DNA of 64,000 nt from Rhizobium freirei PRF 81 (GTDB taxonomy: Bacteria; Pseudomonadota; Alphaproteobacteria; Rhizobiales; Rhizobiaceae): the NCBI RefSeq assembly GCF_000359745.1, contig NZ_AQHN01000077.1, positions 124,001-188,000 on the forward strand, given 5' to 3'. This document shows, piece after piece, positions 1 to 8,635 of this stretch. Made by a program: the position numbers and the translations under genes. Numbering within the stretch: the first letter of the stretch is position 1; each line of letters opens with the position of its first letter. The notes beneath the pieces are model-generated. The model was not told the DNA's origin, ran no database searches, and saw only the letters and a program-made list of their open reading frames with translations.

Positions 1-86
1 TCATCGAATATGGCGCGACCGAGCAGATCTTCCAGGCCCCGAAGGTCAAGCGTACGGAAGACTACATCACCGGCCGTTACGGCTGA
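1..86 (+). CDS. pstB: Phosphate ABC transporter ATP-binding protein PstB, C-terminal end only (partial)
   Basis: The last 27 codons of a gene that enters from the left edge are readable in the frame starting at base 3, with stop TGA at 84-86. The predicted tail ends in TEDYITGRYG, the characteristic C-terminus of PstB, the ATPase of the high-affinity phosphate importer PstSCAB. None of the ATPase motifs lie in the window, so the call rests on this tail alone. A strong hairpin terminator follows within 30 bases and no phoU follows, although phoU often comes after pstB. This could therefore be the end of a separate pst unit. Confidence 0.65.
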   Translation, partial: IEYGATEQIFQAPKVKRTEDYITGRYG

Positions 87-114
87 TCCGTCGGGGTATC
101 TAGAACCATCCTGG

Positions 115-141
115 ATGGCGCGCCGTCAGGCGCGCCATTTT
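115..141 (+). terminator. Rho-independent terminator after pstB
   Basis: A perfect 10-bp stem (115-124 pairing with 129-138) with a GTCA loop is followed by a T run (138-141). It lies 28 bases after the pstB stop. Bases 142-228, between it and the convergent GGDEF gene, hold nothing recognisable. Confidence 0.8.
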
Positions 142-228
142 GCATTTGCGTATAGGCGCTGCCGGGCAACAGCGCCGGTCTGCTCAAACCAGGAGGTTAT
201 CGAACCCGATGTCCGGGGGGATGGATCG

Positions 229-1539
229 TCACATCCTGGAGAGCGTACCCATGCGACGCAAGACCCGGATCTGATCGTCGAGGGTCGGCACCAGCTCGCC
301 CTCATTCGCAGCAGGCGCTGTGTCGGCATCATTGGCGGCCTCCAGTTCATTGAAGACGATGGAGCAATTGCGGCCCGCGCGTTTGGCGGCGTAAAGTGCG
401 CGGTCTGCGGCCGAGACCAGCCGGTCCCAGCTGACGGCGTCACGCGGCATGATCGCAACGCCGATGCTGACCGTTGCAGGCACCGGAGAGCGGCCGGCAA
501 GCAGCGGCACACGGCAGAAGTCGGCGCGGATGGTTTCCGCAAGCGCCTCCGCCTCCAATTGCTCGTCCACGGGGACGAAGGCCACGAATTCTTCGCCGCC
601 CATTCGACCGAATGCGCCGTTGCGAGGCACGAATTGATAGGCGACGCGGGCAAACTCGACAAGCACCGTATCGCCCGTCTGATGGCCATAACGGTCGTTG
701 ATCTTCTTGAAATGATCAAGGTCGAATAGCAGTGCGGCAAGTTTCTGCTGCTGCTGGCCTTCGCCGGCAAGGATCTCGTAGCTTTCCTGAAGGCCGCGCC
801 GATTCAGAACGCCGGTCAGCGTGTCGGTAATGGAAATTGCCCGCCAGCGGTGTTCGGCGCGTTCCATCAAAAGCTTGCCGTTGAGGACGATGGCGACGAC
901 GACGACCAACCCGTAGCCGAGCGCGGTGTAGCTGCGGTAGATCTGGGCCTGCTCCAATGTCGGGGCCGTGAATACCAGCCAGAGGGCAGAGCCGAAACAG
1001 AGGCATGCGAGTGCCGTGAAGACGATAGCAAGCTGCCTGCGAGCCGGCTCGCGTCGATCGGCAGCCGGCTGAACGGCAAAGGCGAGCAATGTCGCGCCGA
1101 CAGCGCCGGCGAGGTCGTAGACGACGATACGATTGAGGAAATTGTCGGTGACCCAGGGCAGGCTGACGCCGAACAGCCAGACGACGGGCGGCAGCAGCGC
1201 AGACCATTCAAGCTTGCGCTTATCCATCAGCCGGAAACCGGCAATCCAGGCACTTTCGCCGAGCAGCGCGACGGCATTCCCGATCTGGACGGACCAAATG
1301 TCGGGGATGATGCCGCGAGCCGCCACCAGGGCGAATCCTATGGCGCTGACGGCAAAGCCCAAGGCCCAGACGAGATAGACGGGGGATTTGCGGTCGTGCG
1401 CCCAGGCAAGAAGGAGAACGGTCGCCAGGGTAATGGCTTCCGAGCACCAAATGGTCAGGCCTGTGGTCATATTCAGCACGATGGGTGTTTCTCCACTCCC
1501 GGCAGCCTTCCGTCGGGCGTAATCCAACGATGGCGGCAT
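229..1539 (-). CDS. Membrane-bound diguanylate cyclase (GGDEF domain)
   Basis: This protein is predicted to make the second messenger cyclic di-GMP from two GTP. The N-terminal half (about residues 20-230) is a series of hydrophobic helices resembling a multi-pass sensor region. The C-terminal half is a GGDEF domain with FDLDHFKKINDRYGH and an intact GGEEF active-site loop at residues 314-318, so it should be catalytic. The segment just before the loop lacks the RxxD inhibitory-site pattern, so product inhibition may be absent. I chose the ATG at 1539 because AAGGAT lies 8 bases upstream. An upstream ATG at 1575 has no ribosome binding site, and a third candidate is at 1470. A C-terminal tail of about 45 residues follows the domain. 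The signal sensed is unknown. Confidence 0.85.
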   Translation of the reverse strand: MPPSLDYARRKAAGSGETPIVLNMTTGLTIWCSEAITLATVLLLAWAHDRKSPVYLVWALGFAVSAIGFALVAARGIIPDIWSVQIGNAVALLGESAWIAGFRLMDKRKLEWSALLPPVVWLFGVSLPWVTDNFLNRIVVYDLAGAVGATLLAFAVQPAADRREPARRQLAIVFTALACLCFGSALWLVFTAPTLEQAQIYRSYTALGYGLVVVVAIVLNGKLLMERAEHRWRAISITDTLTGVLNRRGLQESYEILAGEGQQQQKLAALLFDLDHFKKINDRYGHQTGDTVLVEFARVAYQFVPRNGAFGRMGGEEFVAFVPVDEQLEAEALAETIRADFCRVPLLAGRSPVPATVSIGVAIMPRDAVSWDRLVSAADRALYAAKRAGRNCSIVFNELEAANDADTAPAANEGELVPTLDDQIRVLRRMGTLSRM

Positions 1540-1784
1540 TTGCCCTATCCTTGCCCAATAAGGTGGCAAGTTCATTAAGTGAGTTGGTAAATTTTGCCTG
1601 TGTGCCCCGCTTGGACTGTGCGCCGATAGTCCTTCATGTTTCCTTCACCTTGTCGCCTGGAAAATCGGTGGGTTGCACAAAGGCACGATACCCGTGCTGT
1701 TGGCACCGCGAAAGCGGAGTTTAGAAATGCTTTGTCAACGCTTCACGCGGCATTACAGCTTTTTGAGGTTATGCTTTCGTGCGT

Positions 1785-1814
1785 CTTGAAGTGCAGGGCA
1801 GGGACACTCTATGT
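1785..1814 (+). promoter_or_regulatory. Candidate RpoH (heat-shock) promoter upstream of clpP
   Basis: CTTGAA (1785-1790), an 18-base spacer and CTATGT (1809-1814) differ by one base from the alphaproteobacterial RpoH pattern CTTGAA/CTATAT. The site is about 70 bases before the clpP start. It lies in the 343-base non-coding stretch 1540-1882 between the divergent GGDEF gene and clpP, where I see no other feature. Heat-shock control of clpP fits the family, but this is a by-eye match. Confidence 0.4.
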
Positions 1815-1882
1815 AGGGGTAAAGGATTTTTACTCGATTCCCGGCGTTCTCGTCGCCGGGGCAAGCTTGGTAAAGGACGCAC

Positions 1883-2515
1883 ATGAGAAATCCAGTCGAT
1901 ACAGCTATGGCTCTGGTGCCGATGGTTGTTGAGCAGACCAACCGCGGGGAACGGTCTTACGACATCTATTCCCGTCTGCTGAAGGAACGCATTATTTTCC
2001 TCACCGGGCCGGTTGAAGACCATATGGCCACGTTGGTGTGCGCCCAGCTTCTCTTCCTCGAGGCCGAAAACCCGAAGAAGGAAATCGCGCTCTATATCAA
2101 TTCGCCGGGCGGCGTCGTCACCGCCGGCATGGCGATCTACGACACGATGCAGTTCATCAAGCCCGCCGTTTCGACGCTTTGCATCGGTCAGGCCGCTTCG
2201 ATGGGCTCGCTGCTTCTCGCCGCCGGCGACAAGGATATGCGCTTCGCGACGCCGAATTCCCGCATCATGGTTCACCAGCCTTCGGGTGGTTTCCAGGGTC
2301 AGGCTTCGGACATCGAGCGTCACGCGCGCGACATCATCAAAATGAAGCGTCGCCTGAATGAGGTCTACGTCAAGCATTGCGGCCGGACCTATGAAGAAGT
2401 CGAGCAGACGCTTGATCGTGACCATTTCATGTCCTCGGATGAGGCCAAGGAATGGGGTCTTATCGACAAGGTGCTGACCTCGCGTACCGAAATAGAGGGA
2501 GAAAGCGCCTCGTGA
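1883..2515 (+). CDS. clpP: ATP-dependent Clp protease proteolytic subunit
   Basis: ClpP is the serine peptidase of the cytoplasmic Clp complex. It degrades unfolded or tagged proteins fed to it by ClpX or ClpA. The 210-residue product has the full catalytic triad: Ser106 in ASMGS, His131 in VHQPSGG and Asp180 in DRDHFMS. Length and the N-terminus starting MRNPVDTAMALVPMV match alphaproteobacterial ClpP. The start is supported by AAAGGA about 5 bases before the ATG. clpX follows 297 bases downstream and lon comes next, a common proteostasis arrangement. A candidate heat-shock promoter lies upstream. Rhizobia often carry several clpP paralogs, and adjacency to clpX suggests this is the main one. 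Confidence 0.97.
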   Translation: MRNPVDTAMALVPMVVEQTNRGERSYDIYSRLLKERIIFLTGPVEDHMATLVCAQLLFLEAENPKKEIALYINSPGGVVTAGMAIYDTMQFIKPAVSTLCIGQAASMGSLLLAAGDKDMRFATPNSRIMVHQPSGGFQGQASDIERHARDIIKMKRRLNEVYVKHCGRTYEEVEQTLDRDHFMSSDEAKEWGLIDKVLTSRTEIEGESAS

Positions 2516-2530
2516 TTTATCCACGAGGCG
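2506..2530 (+). terminator. Stem-loop overlapping the clpP stop codon
   Basis: A perfect 9-bp inverted repeat (2506-2514 with 2522-2530) encloses the clpP stop at 2513-2515. No T run follows, so it is more likely a 3'-end stabilising or partial attenuating hairpin than a full intrinsic terminator. The rest of the clpP-clpX spacer (to 2812) shows nothing else I can support. Confidence 0.4.
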
Positions 2531-2812
2531 GTAGCTTCTACGCCACAGTTCTATCCCATTTGTGATCGAATAGGGGTTTAATGTGGAGCGGAACGCGGTA
2601 ATAGTAAGCATTAATGTTATGTAGCGATTTTGTGACATAGCATTCGGCATTCGAAGGGGAATCGTTGCCACGCAGTTCTGGTTGGCCGGCCTGCGTTCAG
2701 TACCCCGAAGGGCGCCGCGATCTGCCAGTAAACGAGGGGCAGGTCCGGCGGGCGCATTGAGTGGACCGCGATTTCGACTTTGAAATTGGCGGCGTGCTGG
2801 AAGGAAAGTGAT

Positions 2813-4090
2813 ATGAGCAAAGTCAGCGGCAGCAACGGCGGCGACTCCAAGAACACGCTTTATTGTTCGTTCTGCGGTAAGAGCCAGCATGAAGTCCGGA
2901 AGTTGATCGCCGGACCGACCGTCTTCATCTGCGACGAGTGCGTCGAGCTGTGCATGGACATCATCCGCGAGGAAAACAAATCCTCGATGGTGAAGTCGCG
3001 TGACGGAGTGCCGACCCCGCAGGACATCATCAAGGTTCTCGACGAATACGTCATCGGCCAGCGGCAGGCGAAGAAGATCCTTTCCGTTGCCGTTCACAAT
3101 CATTACAAGCGTCTTGCACACGCATCGAAGAACGGCGACGTCGAATTGGCGAAGTCGAACATCATGCTCGTCGGTCCGACCGGCTGCGGCAAGACCTATC
3201 TCGCCCAGACGCTCGCCCGGATCATCGACGTGCCGTTCACCATGGCTGACGCGACGACGCTGACCGAGGCCGGTTATGTCGGTGAAGACGTCGAAAACAT
3301 CATTCTCAAGTTGCTCCAGGCTGCCGACTACAACGTCGAGCGCGCACAGCGCGGCATCGTCTACATCGACGAAGTCGACAAGATTTCCCGCAAGTCGGAT
3401 AATCCGTCGATCACGCGCGACGTCTCGGGCGAAGGCGTGCAGCAGGCGCTGCTGAAGATCATGGAAGGCACGGTGGCTTCGGTTCCCCCGCAGGGCGGCC
3501 GCAAGCATCCGCAGCAGGAGTTCCTGCAGGTGGATACCACCAACATCCTCTTCATCTGCGGCGGCGCCTTCGCAGGCCTCGACAAGATCATCTCCGCCCG
3601 CGGCGAGAAGACGTCGATCGGCTTCGGCGCGACCGTCAAGGCACCGGACGACCGTCGCGTCGGGGAAGTGCTGCGCGAGCTGGAGCCGGAAGATCTGGTG
3701 AAGTTTGGTCTCATCCCGGAATTCATCGGCCGTCTGCCCGTTCTGGCGACGCTGGAAGATCTTGACGAGGATGCGCTGATCCAGATCCTGTCCGAGCCGA
3801 AGAATGCGCTGGTGAAGCAGTATCAGCGCCTGTTCGAGATGGAAGACGTCGAACTGACCTTCCACGAGGATGCACTGCGCGAGATTGCTCGTCGCGCGAT
3901 CGTCCGCAAGACGGGTGCCCGCGGTCTGCGCTCCATCATGGAAAAGATCCTTCTCGACACCATGTTCGAGCTGCCGGCGCTGGAAGGCGTTCGCGAGGTG
4001 GTCATCTCCGAGGAAGTGGTTCGCGGCTCCGCCCGCCCGCTCTACATCTATGCCGACCGGCAGGAAGAAAAGGCCAACGCAACGGCCTGA
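2813..4090 (+). CDS. clpX: ATP-dependent Clp protease ATP-binding subunit ClpX
   Basis: ClpX is the AAA+ unfoldase that recognises substrates and threads them into ClpP. The 425-residue product starts with the zinc-binding domain (Cys18, Cys21, Cys40, Cys43). It has Walker A GPTGCGKT at residues 121-128, a GYVGEDV pore loop near 154-160, Walker B IVYIDEVDK at about 182-190, and a sensor-2 GARGLRS near the C-terminus. I chose the ATG at 2813 because AAGGAAA lies just upstream and this gives the usual family N-terminus, MSKVSG. An in-frame ATG 33 bases earlier has no such support. It sits between clpP and lon and is followed by a terminator. Confidence 0.97.
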   Translation: MSKVSGSNGGDSKNTLYCSFCGKSQHEVRKLIAGPTVFICDECVELCMDIIREENKSSMVKSRDGVPTPQDIIKVLDEYVIGQRQAKKILSVAVHNHYKRLAHASKNGDVELAKSNIMLVGPTGCGKTYLAQTLARIIDVPFTMADATTLTEAGYVGEDVENIILKLLQAADYNVERAQRGIVYIDEVDKISRKSDNPSITRDVSGEGVQQALLKIMEGTVASVPPQGGRKHPQQEFLQVDTTNILFICGGAFAGLDKIISARGEKTSIGFGATVKAPDDRRVGEVLRELEPEDLVKFGLIPEFIGRLPVLATLEDLDEDALIQILSEPKNALVKQYQRLFEMEDVELTFHEDALREIARRAIVRKTGARGLRSIMEKILLDTMFELPALEGVREVVISEEVVRGSARPLYIYADRQEEKANATA

Positions 4091-4116
4091 TGCCTGCATC
4101 AGCGATCACGAATCGA

Positions 4117-4144
4117 GGGGCTCGTCGTCGACGGGCCCCTTTCT
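4117..4144 (+). terminator. Rho-independent terminator after clpX
   Basis: A 10-bp stem with one G-T pair (4117-4126 with 4130-4139) and a 3-base loop is followed by TTTCT, starting 27 bases after the clpX stop. It separates clpX from lon. Confidence 0.75.
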
Positions 4145-4403
4145 GTTTGAAAAGTCGCGCACTTTGCTGATAAAGTCTTGGATAAGCTTATGGGAACGCA
4201 GTCGAAACCGGTTGTTAAGAACTCTCGCTGCGGCCATGATGGCATGATTCTGGAGTATCCGATGGACAGGGCTCAGCCCGGCGTCTTATCTTCGGATTTA
4301 GCTTCGCCAGCCTTGTTTGAGTAGCTGGGCCTCGGTGTTTTGTTGTTGCGTTCGTCCTCGTGAATGTGTGGTTTGCTGTTTGACTGCGGTGCGTCCTGTG
4401 TGA

Positions 4404-4432
4404 CTTGAAATAGATAATGTGAAGCTCCACTT
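4404..4432 (+). promoter_or_regulatory. Possible heat-shock type promoter upstream of lon
   Basis: CTTGAA at 4404-4409 is followed after 17 bases by CCACTT (4427-4432). The -35 matches the RpoH pattern but the -10 match is weak. It lies about 80 bases before lon, in the 419-base clpX-lon spacer (4091-4509), which otherwise contains only the clpX terminator. The call rests on the position and the known heat-shock control of lon in proteobacteria. Confidence 0.25.
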
Positions 4433-4509
4433 GTTTACCAAGTGAGAGAGCCGGCTAATCCTCCCAGCCGGCAAAGAGCCCGGGAACGGGACGACGGAAA
4501 GGAAATAAA

Positions 4510-6930
4510 ATGACTAAGAAAACGTCTGCGGCAAATGAGAGCATTGCCTATCCGGTATTGCCGTTGCGCGACATCGTGGTCTTCCCCCACATGATCGTGC
4601 CGCTGTTCGTCGGACGGGAGAAGTCCATTCGGGCGCTGGAAGAAGTCATGGGTTCGGACAAGCAGATCATGCTGGTCACCCAGATCAATGCCAGCGATGA
4701 TGATCCGGCGCCGGACGCAATCCATAAGGTCGGCACCGTAGCCAATGTTCTGCAGCTGCTGAAGCTGCCCGACGGCACCGTCAAGGTGCTGGTCGAAGGC
4801 CGTGCGCGCGCACAGATTGATGAATATACCGGCCGCGAGGATTTCTACGAAGCGCTTGGTCACGTTCTGCATGAGCCGGAAGAAGATCAGGTCGAGCTCG
4901 AGGCGCTGAGCCGCTCCGTCGTTTCGGAATTTGAGAGCTACGTGAAGCTCAACAAGAAGATTTCTCCGGAAGTGGTCGGCGCCGCCAGCCAGATCGACGA
5001 CTATTCCAAGCTCGCCGATACGGTCGCGTCGCATCTGTCGATCAAGATCACCGAAAAGCAGGAGATGCTGGAAACCACCAGCGTCAAGGGCCGGCTGGAA
5101 AAGGCGCTCGGCTTCATGGAAGGTGAGATCTCGGTCCTGCAGGTCGAAAAGCGCATCCGCTCGCGCGTCAAGCGCCAGATGGAGAAGACCCAGCGCGAAT
5201 ACTATCTGAACGAGCAGATGAAGGCGATCCAGAAGGAGCTCGGCGACGGCGATGAAGGCCGCGACGAGATGGCTGAACTGGAAGAGCGCATCTCCAAGAC
5301 CAAGCTGTCGAAGGAAGCGAAGGAAAAGGCCGATGCCGAGCTGAAGAAGCTTCGGCAGATGAGCCCGATGTCGGCTGAAGCGACCGTCGTGCGCAACTAT
5401 CTCGATTGGCTGCTGGGTATTCCCTGGCACAAGAAGTCGAAGATCAAGACAGATCTGAGCAATGCCGAGAAGATCCTCGAAGCGGATCATTTCGGCCTCG
5501 ACAAGGTCAAGGAACGCATCGTCGAATATCTGGCCGTCCAGGCACGCGCCACCAAGATCAAGGGCCCGATCCTGTGCCTCGTCGGCCCTCCGGGCGTCGG
5601 CAAGACCTCGCTCGCTCAATCGATCGCCAAGGCGACCGGCCGTGAGTATGTCCGCATGGCGCTTGGCGGCGTTCGTGACGAAGCCGAGATCCGCGGTCAC
5701 CGCCGCACCTATATCGGCTCGATGCCCGGCAAGGTCATCCAGTCGATGAAGAAGGCCAAGAAGTCCAATCCGCTGTTCCTGCTCGACGAAATCGACAAGC
5801 TCGGCATGGACTACCGCGGCGATCCGTCTTCGGCTCTGCTGGAAGTGCTGGACCCGGCGCAGAACTCGACTTTCATGGACCACTACCTGGAAGTCGAATA
5901 TGACCTGTCGGACGTCATGTTCATCACGACGGCGAACACGCTGAACATCCCTGCGCCCCTGATGGACCGCATGGAGATCATCCGTATCGCCGGCTACACC
6001 GAAGACGAAAAGCGCGAAATCGCCAAGCGGCACCTGCTGCCGAAGGCCATCAAGGAGCATGCATTGCAGCCGAGCGAATTCTCGGTCAGCGATGAAGCTC
6101 TGATGGTCGTTATCGAGCAGTACACCCGCGAAGCCGGTGTCCGTAACTTCGAGCGCGAACTGATGAAGCTCGCCCGCAAGGCGGTCACCGAGATCATCAA
6201 GGGCAAGACCAAGTCGGTCACCGTGACTGCCGAGAACGTCCCCGACTATCTCGGCGTGCCGCGCTACCGCCATGGCGAAGCCGAACGCGAAGATCAGGTC
6301 GGTGTTGTCACCGGTCTCGCCTGGACGGAAGTCGGCGGCGTGCTGCTGACGATCGAAGGCGTGATGATGCCGGGCAAGGGCCGCATGACGGTTACCGGCA
6401 ACCTGAAGGAAGTCATGAAGGAATCGATCTCCGCCGCGGCCTCCTACGTCCGCTCGCGTGCTGTCGATTTCGGCATCGAGCCGCCGCGCTTCGACAAGAG
6501 CGACATCCATGTGCACTTGCCTGAAGGCGCAACGCCGAAGGATGGTCCCTCGGCCGGTGTCGCCATGGCAACCGCGATCGTCTCGATCATGACCGGCATC
6601 CCGGTTTCCAAGGATGTCGCCATGACCGGTGAAATCACGCTGCGCGGCCGCGTGCTGCCGATCGGCGGCCTGAAGGAAAAGCTGCTCGCAGCGATGCGCG
6701 GCGGCATCAAGAAGGTGCTGATCCCGGAAGAAAACGCCAAGGATCTGGCGGAGATTCCGGACAACGTGAAGAACAGCATGGAGATCATTCCGGTCTCGCG
6801 CATGGGCGAAGTCATCAAGCACGCGCTCATCCGCCGGCCGGAACCGATCGAATGGGATGGCACCGTCGAAACGCCCGTGATCGCAACGGTTGAAGGCGTT
6901 GATGACGTGGGTGCGACGATCGCACATTGA
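4510..6930 (+). CDS. lon: ATP-dependent Lon protease
   Basis: Lon is a soluble homo-oligomeric AAA+ protease that removes damaged and regulatory proteins. The 806-residue product has the N-terminal LAN substrate-binding domain (about 10-210), a coiled linker, an AAA+ module with Walker A GPPGVGKTS and Walker B FLLDEIDKL, and a C-terminal peptidase domain. The catalytic dyad is Ser681 in PKDGPSAG and Lys724 in GGLKEK. Length matches bacterial LonA. AAAGGAA precedes the ATG at a good distance. It has its own upstream region after the clpX terminator and is followed by a very strong terminator, so it is probably monocistronic. hup comes next. Confidence 0.98.
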   Translation: MTKKTSAANESIAYPVLPLRDIVVFPHMIVPLFVGREKSIRALEEVMGSDKQIMLVTQINASDDDPAPDAIHKVGTVANVLQLLKLPDGTVKVLVEGRARAQIDEYTGREDFYEALGHVLHEPEEDQVELEALSRSVVSEFESYVKLNKKISPEVVGAASQIDDYSKLADTVASHLSIKITEKQEMLETTSVKGRLEKALGFMEGEISVLQVEKRIRSRVKRQMEKTQREYYLNEQMKAIQKELGDGDEGRDEMAELEERISKTKLSKEAKEKADAELKKLRQMSPMSAEATVVRNYLDWLLGIPWHKKSKIKTDLSNAEKILEADHFGLDKVKERIVEYLAVQARATKIKGPILCLVGPPGVGKTSLAQSIAKATGREYVRMALGGVRDEAEIRGHRRTYIGSMPGKVIQSMKKAKKSNPLFLLDEIDKLGMDYRGDPSSALLEVLDPAQNSTFMDHYLEVEYDLSDVMFITTANTLNIPAPLMDRMEIIRIAGYTEDEKREIAKRHLLPKAIKEHALQPSEFSVSDEALMVVIEQYTREAGVRNFERELMKLARKAVTEIIKGKTKSVTVTAENVPDYLGVPRYRHGEAEREDQVGVVTGLAWTEVGGVLLTIEGVMMPGKGRMTVTGNLKEVMKESISAAASYVRSRAVDFGIEPPRFDKSDIHVHLPEGATPKDGPSAGVAMATAIVSIMTGIPVSKDVAMTGEITLRGRVLPIGGLKEKLLAAMRGGIKKVLIPEENAKDLAEIPDNVKNSMEIIPVSRMGEVIKHALIRRPEPIEWDGTVETPVIATVEGVDDVGATIAH

Positions 6931-6970
6931 GGCTCTCCGCCTCAATTCCGTCGAATTGCCAGAAATGGCG

Positions 6971-7001
6971 AAAAGACCGGCAATTTTGCCGGTCTTTTTT
7001 T
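6971..7001 (+). terminator. Rho-independent terminator after lon
   Basis: A long stem (6971-6983 with 6986-6998) with GC-rich core GACCGGC is followed by a T run up to 7001. The A-rich left arm could let it act in both directions. Confidence 0.9.
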
Positions 7002-7131
7002 GTGAAAAGCGTCTGGCAACGCTTGCTTTTCCCTGGTTTGCAGGGTTTTTGGGGTTGCGGCGGGTAAGAGCATTCCTATTTGCACCCCGCTTACTGATAA
7101 GTCGTTTCATACCAGAGAAAGGGGTGGAAAC

Positions 7132-7407
7132 ATGAACAAGAATGAGCTCGTGTCCGCAGTGGCCGAGAAGGCCGGTATCACGAAGGCTGACGCTGCTTCC
7201 GCTGTTGACGCTGTTTTCGAGACCGTCCAGGCTGAACTGAAGAAGGGCGGCGACATTCGCCTCGCCGGTTTCGGCAGCTTCACTGTTTCTCACCGTGCAG
7301 CCACGAAGGGCCGTAACCCGTCTACGGGCGCTGAGGTCGACATCGCTGCTCGCAATGTACCGAAGTTCACGCCCGGCAAGGGCCTGAAGGACGCGGTCAA
7401 CAGCTGA
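7132..7407 (+). CDS. hupB: DNA-binding protein HU
   Basis: HU is a small histone-like protein that bends and compacts DNA as a dimer. The 91-residue product has the HU fold, with N-terminal helices MNKNELVSAVAEKAG, the GFGSF beta turn, and the DNA-clasping arm with GRNPSTGAEV and VPKFTPGKGLK. AAAGGGGTGG precedes the ATG. A possible housekeeping promoter (TTGCGG at 7055, 16-base spacer, TATTTG at 7077) lies about 50 bases upstream. The gene lies directly after lon, as in many proteobacteria, and has its own terminator. Base and codon use look typical of a highly expressed rhizobial gene. Confidence 0.97.
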   Translation: MNKNELVSAVAEKAGITKADAASAVDAVFETVQAELKKGGDIRLAGFGSFTVSHRAATKGRNPSTGAEVDIAARNVPKFTPGKGLKDAVNS

Positions 7408-7457
7408 TTTCGTTTTCACCCGCCGCGAGGTGTTAGCCTTGCGGGTGGAGAACATTG

Positions 7458-7482
7458 AGGGTCCGCTTTGCGGACCCTTTTT
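7458..7482 (+). terminator. Rho-independent terminator after hupB
   Basis: A stem (7458-7466 with 7470-7478) around a TTT loop, arms GGGTCCGC/GCGGACCC, is followed by five T residues. It lies about 50 bases after the hup stop. The following stretch to 7653 shows no gene. Confidence 0.9.
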
Positions 7483-7653
7483 CGTTTCCGGGCGGGGAGG
7501 GCTCGGCTACGTTCGCCGACCTTGACCCGATAAGGCGGAAGACGCCGACGGCGCAGACTGTTCGGGCGCTCCCTTGCGAAGAGGACTTCACAGCGTATTT
7601 TCGAATATCCAGCGCTGACGTTTCAGCGGAATGATCACCGGGGCCATCAAGAA

Positions 7654-8565
7654 ATGACCGCATCTCCTTCCTTCCTCAGCCTTCCTGATGGCCTCGCCGA
7701 TGGCGTCTTGCCTCGTGCGGTCATTTTCGGAGCCGGCCACGGCAGTACCTATCCGAACAGGGACAGCAGCGGTTATGCCCTGGCGGCCGGCGCCATTCGC
7801 GATGCGAGCCAGAGCGACGCGCCGTTGATCGAGCATTGGGATTTCGATCTCGGCGGCCCATTGTTTGACGGCAAGTCCTTCTCCTGTGTCGACGCCGGTG
7901 ATGTCTCCACCATCATGCGCGACAATGCCGGCAATCGGGAGCGGATCGAGGCCAAGACGCGTGAAGTCCTGGCGCTGCATGCCGTGCCGATCCTGTTCGG
8001 GGGAGATTGCTCCGTAACCATTCCCTTCCTCACCGGCTTTGCCGATCGGGGGCCGATCTGGGTCATGCAGATCGATGCGCATATCGATTGGCGCGACGAG
8101 GTGCAGGGCGAGCGATACGGCTATTCGAGCCCGATGCGTCGGGCAAGCGAGATGCCGCATGTCGCCGGCATGGTCCAGGTCGGCCTTCGCAGCGTCGGCA
8201 GCGCGCGCCTTACCGAAATCGAAGATGCACGGCGCTATGGCAGCCGCTTCGTGACGGCGCGCGAAATCCATGCTCAGGGCGTTGGGGCCGCTTTGCAACA
8301 TATTCCGGAAGGGGCACAGGTGGTGGTCACCCTCGACTGCGACAGCATCGATCCATCAATCATGCCGGGCGTAGCGGCGCGCACGCCCGGCGGTCTGACT
8401 TACACGCAGATCATCGACCTGATCGCCGGTCTCGGAAAGCGGGCCAGGATCACAGGCTTCGATCTGGTCGAATTCTATCCACCCACCGATATTGACGGCC
8501 TATCGGCCATCACCGCCGCGCGTATTCTTACCAACGTGATCGGAACTATCGTCCGGCAGGTCTGA
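7654..8565 (+). CDS. Arginase/agmatinase-family ureohydrolase with altered metal site
   Basis: Members of this family use two Mn ions (or Ni) to hydrolyse guanidino compounds such as agmatine, arginine or guanidinobutyrate, releasing urea. The 303-residue product keeps most ligand motifs: Asp141, His143 and Asp145 in IDAHIDW, and Asp228 and Asp230 in TLDCDSIDP. The first ligand motif, normally GGDHS, reads GGDCS here, placing Cys119 where a metal-binding His is expected. Either the metal choice or the activity may differ, so I do not assign agmatine as substrate. The start has only a weak ribosome site (CAAGAA) and the leader is plain. The neighbours do not suggest a pathway. The gene is convergent with an aldo/keto reductase and shares the terminator between them. 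Confidence 0.85.
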   Translation: MTASPSFLSLPDGLADGVLPRAVIFGAGHGSTYPNRDSSGYALAAGAIRDASQSDAPLIEHWDFDLGGPLFDGKSFSCVDAGDVSTIMRDNAGNRERIEAKTREVLALHAVPILFGGDCSVTIPFLTGFADRGPIWVMQIDAHIDWRDEVQGERYGYSSPMRRASEMPHVAGMVQVGLRSVGSARLTEIEDARRYGSRFVTAREIHAQGVGAALQHIPEGAQVVVTLDCDSIDPSIMPGVAARTPGGLTYTQIIDLIAGLGKRARITGFDLVEFYPPTDIDGLSAITAARILTNVIGTIVRQV

Positions 8566-8592
8566 CCGGAAATTCTCTCAGGAGGGAGTAGG

Positions 8593-8616
8593 GGCCGGGC
8601 TTGCACCCGGCCTTTC
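8593..8616 (+). terminator. Terminator after the ureohydrolase gene
   Basis: A 7-bp GC-rich stem (8593-8599 with 8606-8612, GGCCGGG/CCCGGCC) is followed by TTTCT. It sits between the convergent ureohydrolase and aldo/keto reductase genes. Confidence 0.7.
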
Positions 8617-8635
8617 TCGTTCGCAGGGGCTCCGC

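Noticed and set aside
1636..1932. Plus-strand frame running into clpP
   Set aside because: It overlaps the clpP start in another frame and covers the candidate heat-shock promoter; no ribosome site.
1769..4099. Long open frame on the minus strand across clpP and clpX
   Set aside because: It is antisense to two certain genes. High-GC codon bias of the sense genes keeps the opposite frame open; its composition (Arg/Asp/His-rich) is not protein-like.
4435..7455. 1006-codon open frame on the minus strand across lon and hup
   Set aside because: Antisense shadow of lon and hup with no ribosome site or recognisable domain. Similar antisense frames over nuoH-nuoI and nuoL were rejected for the same reason.
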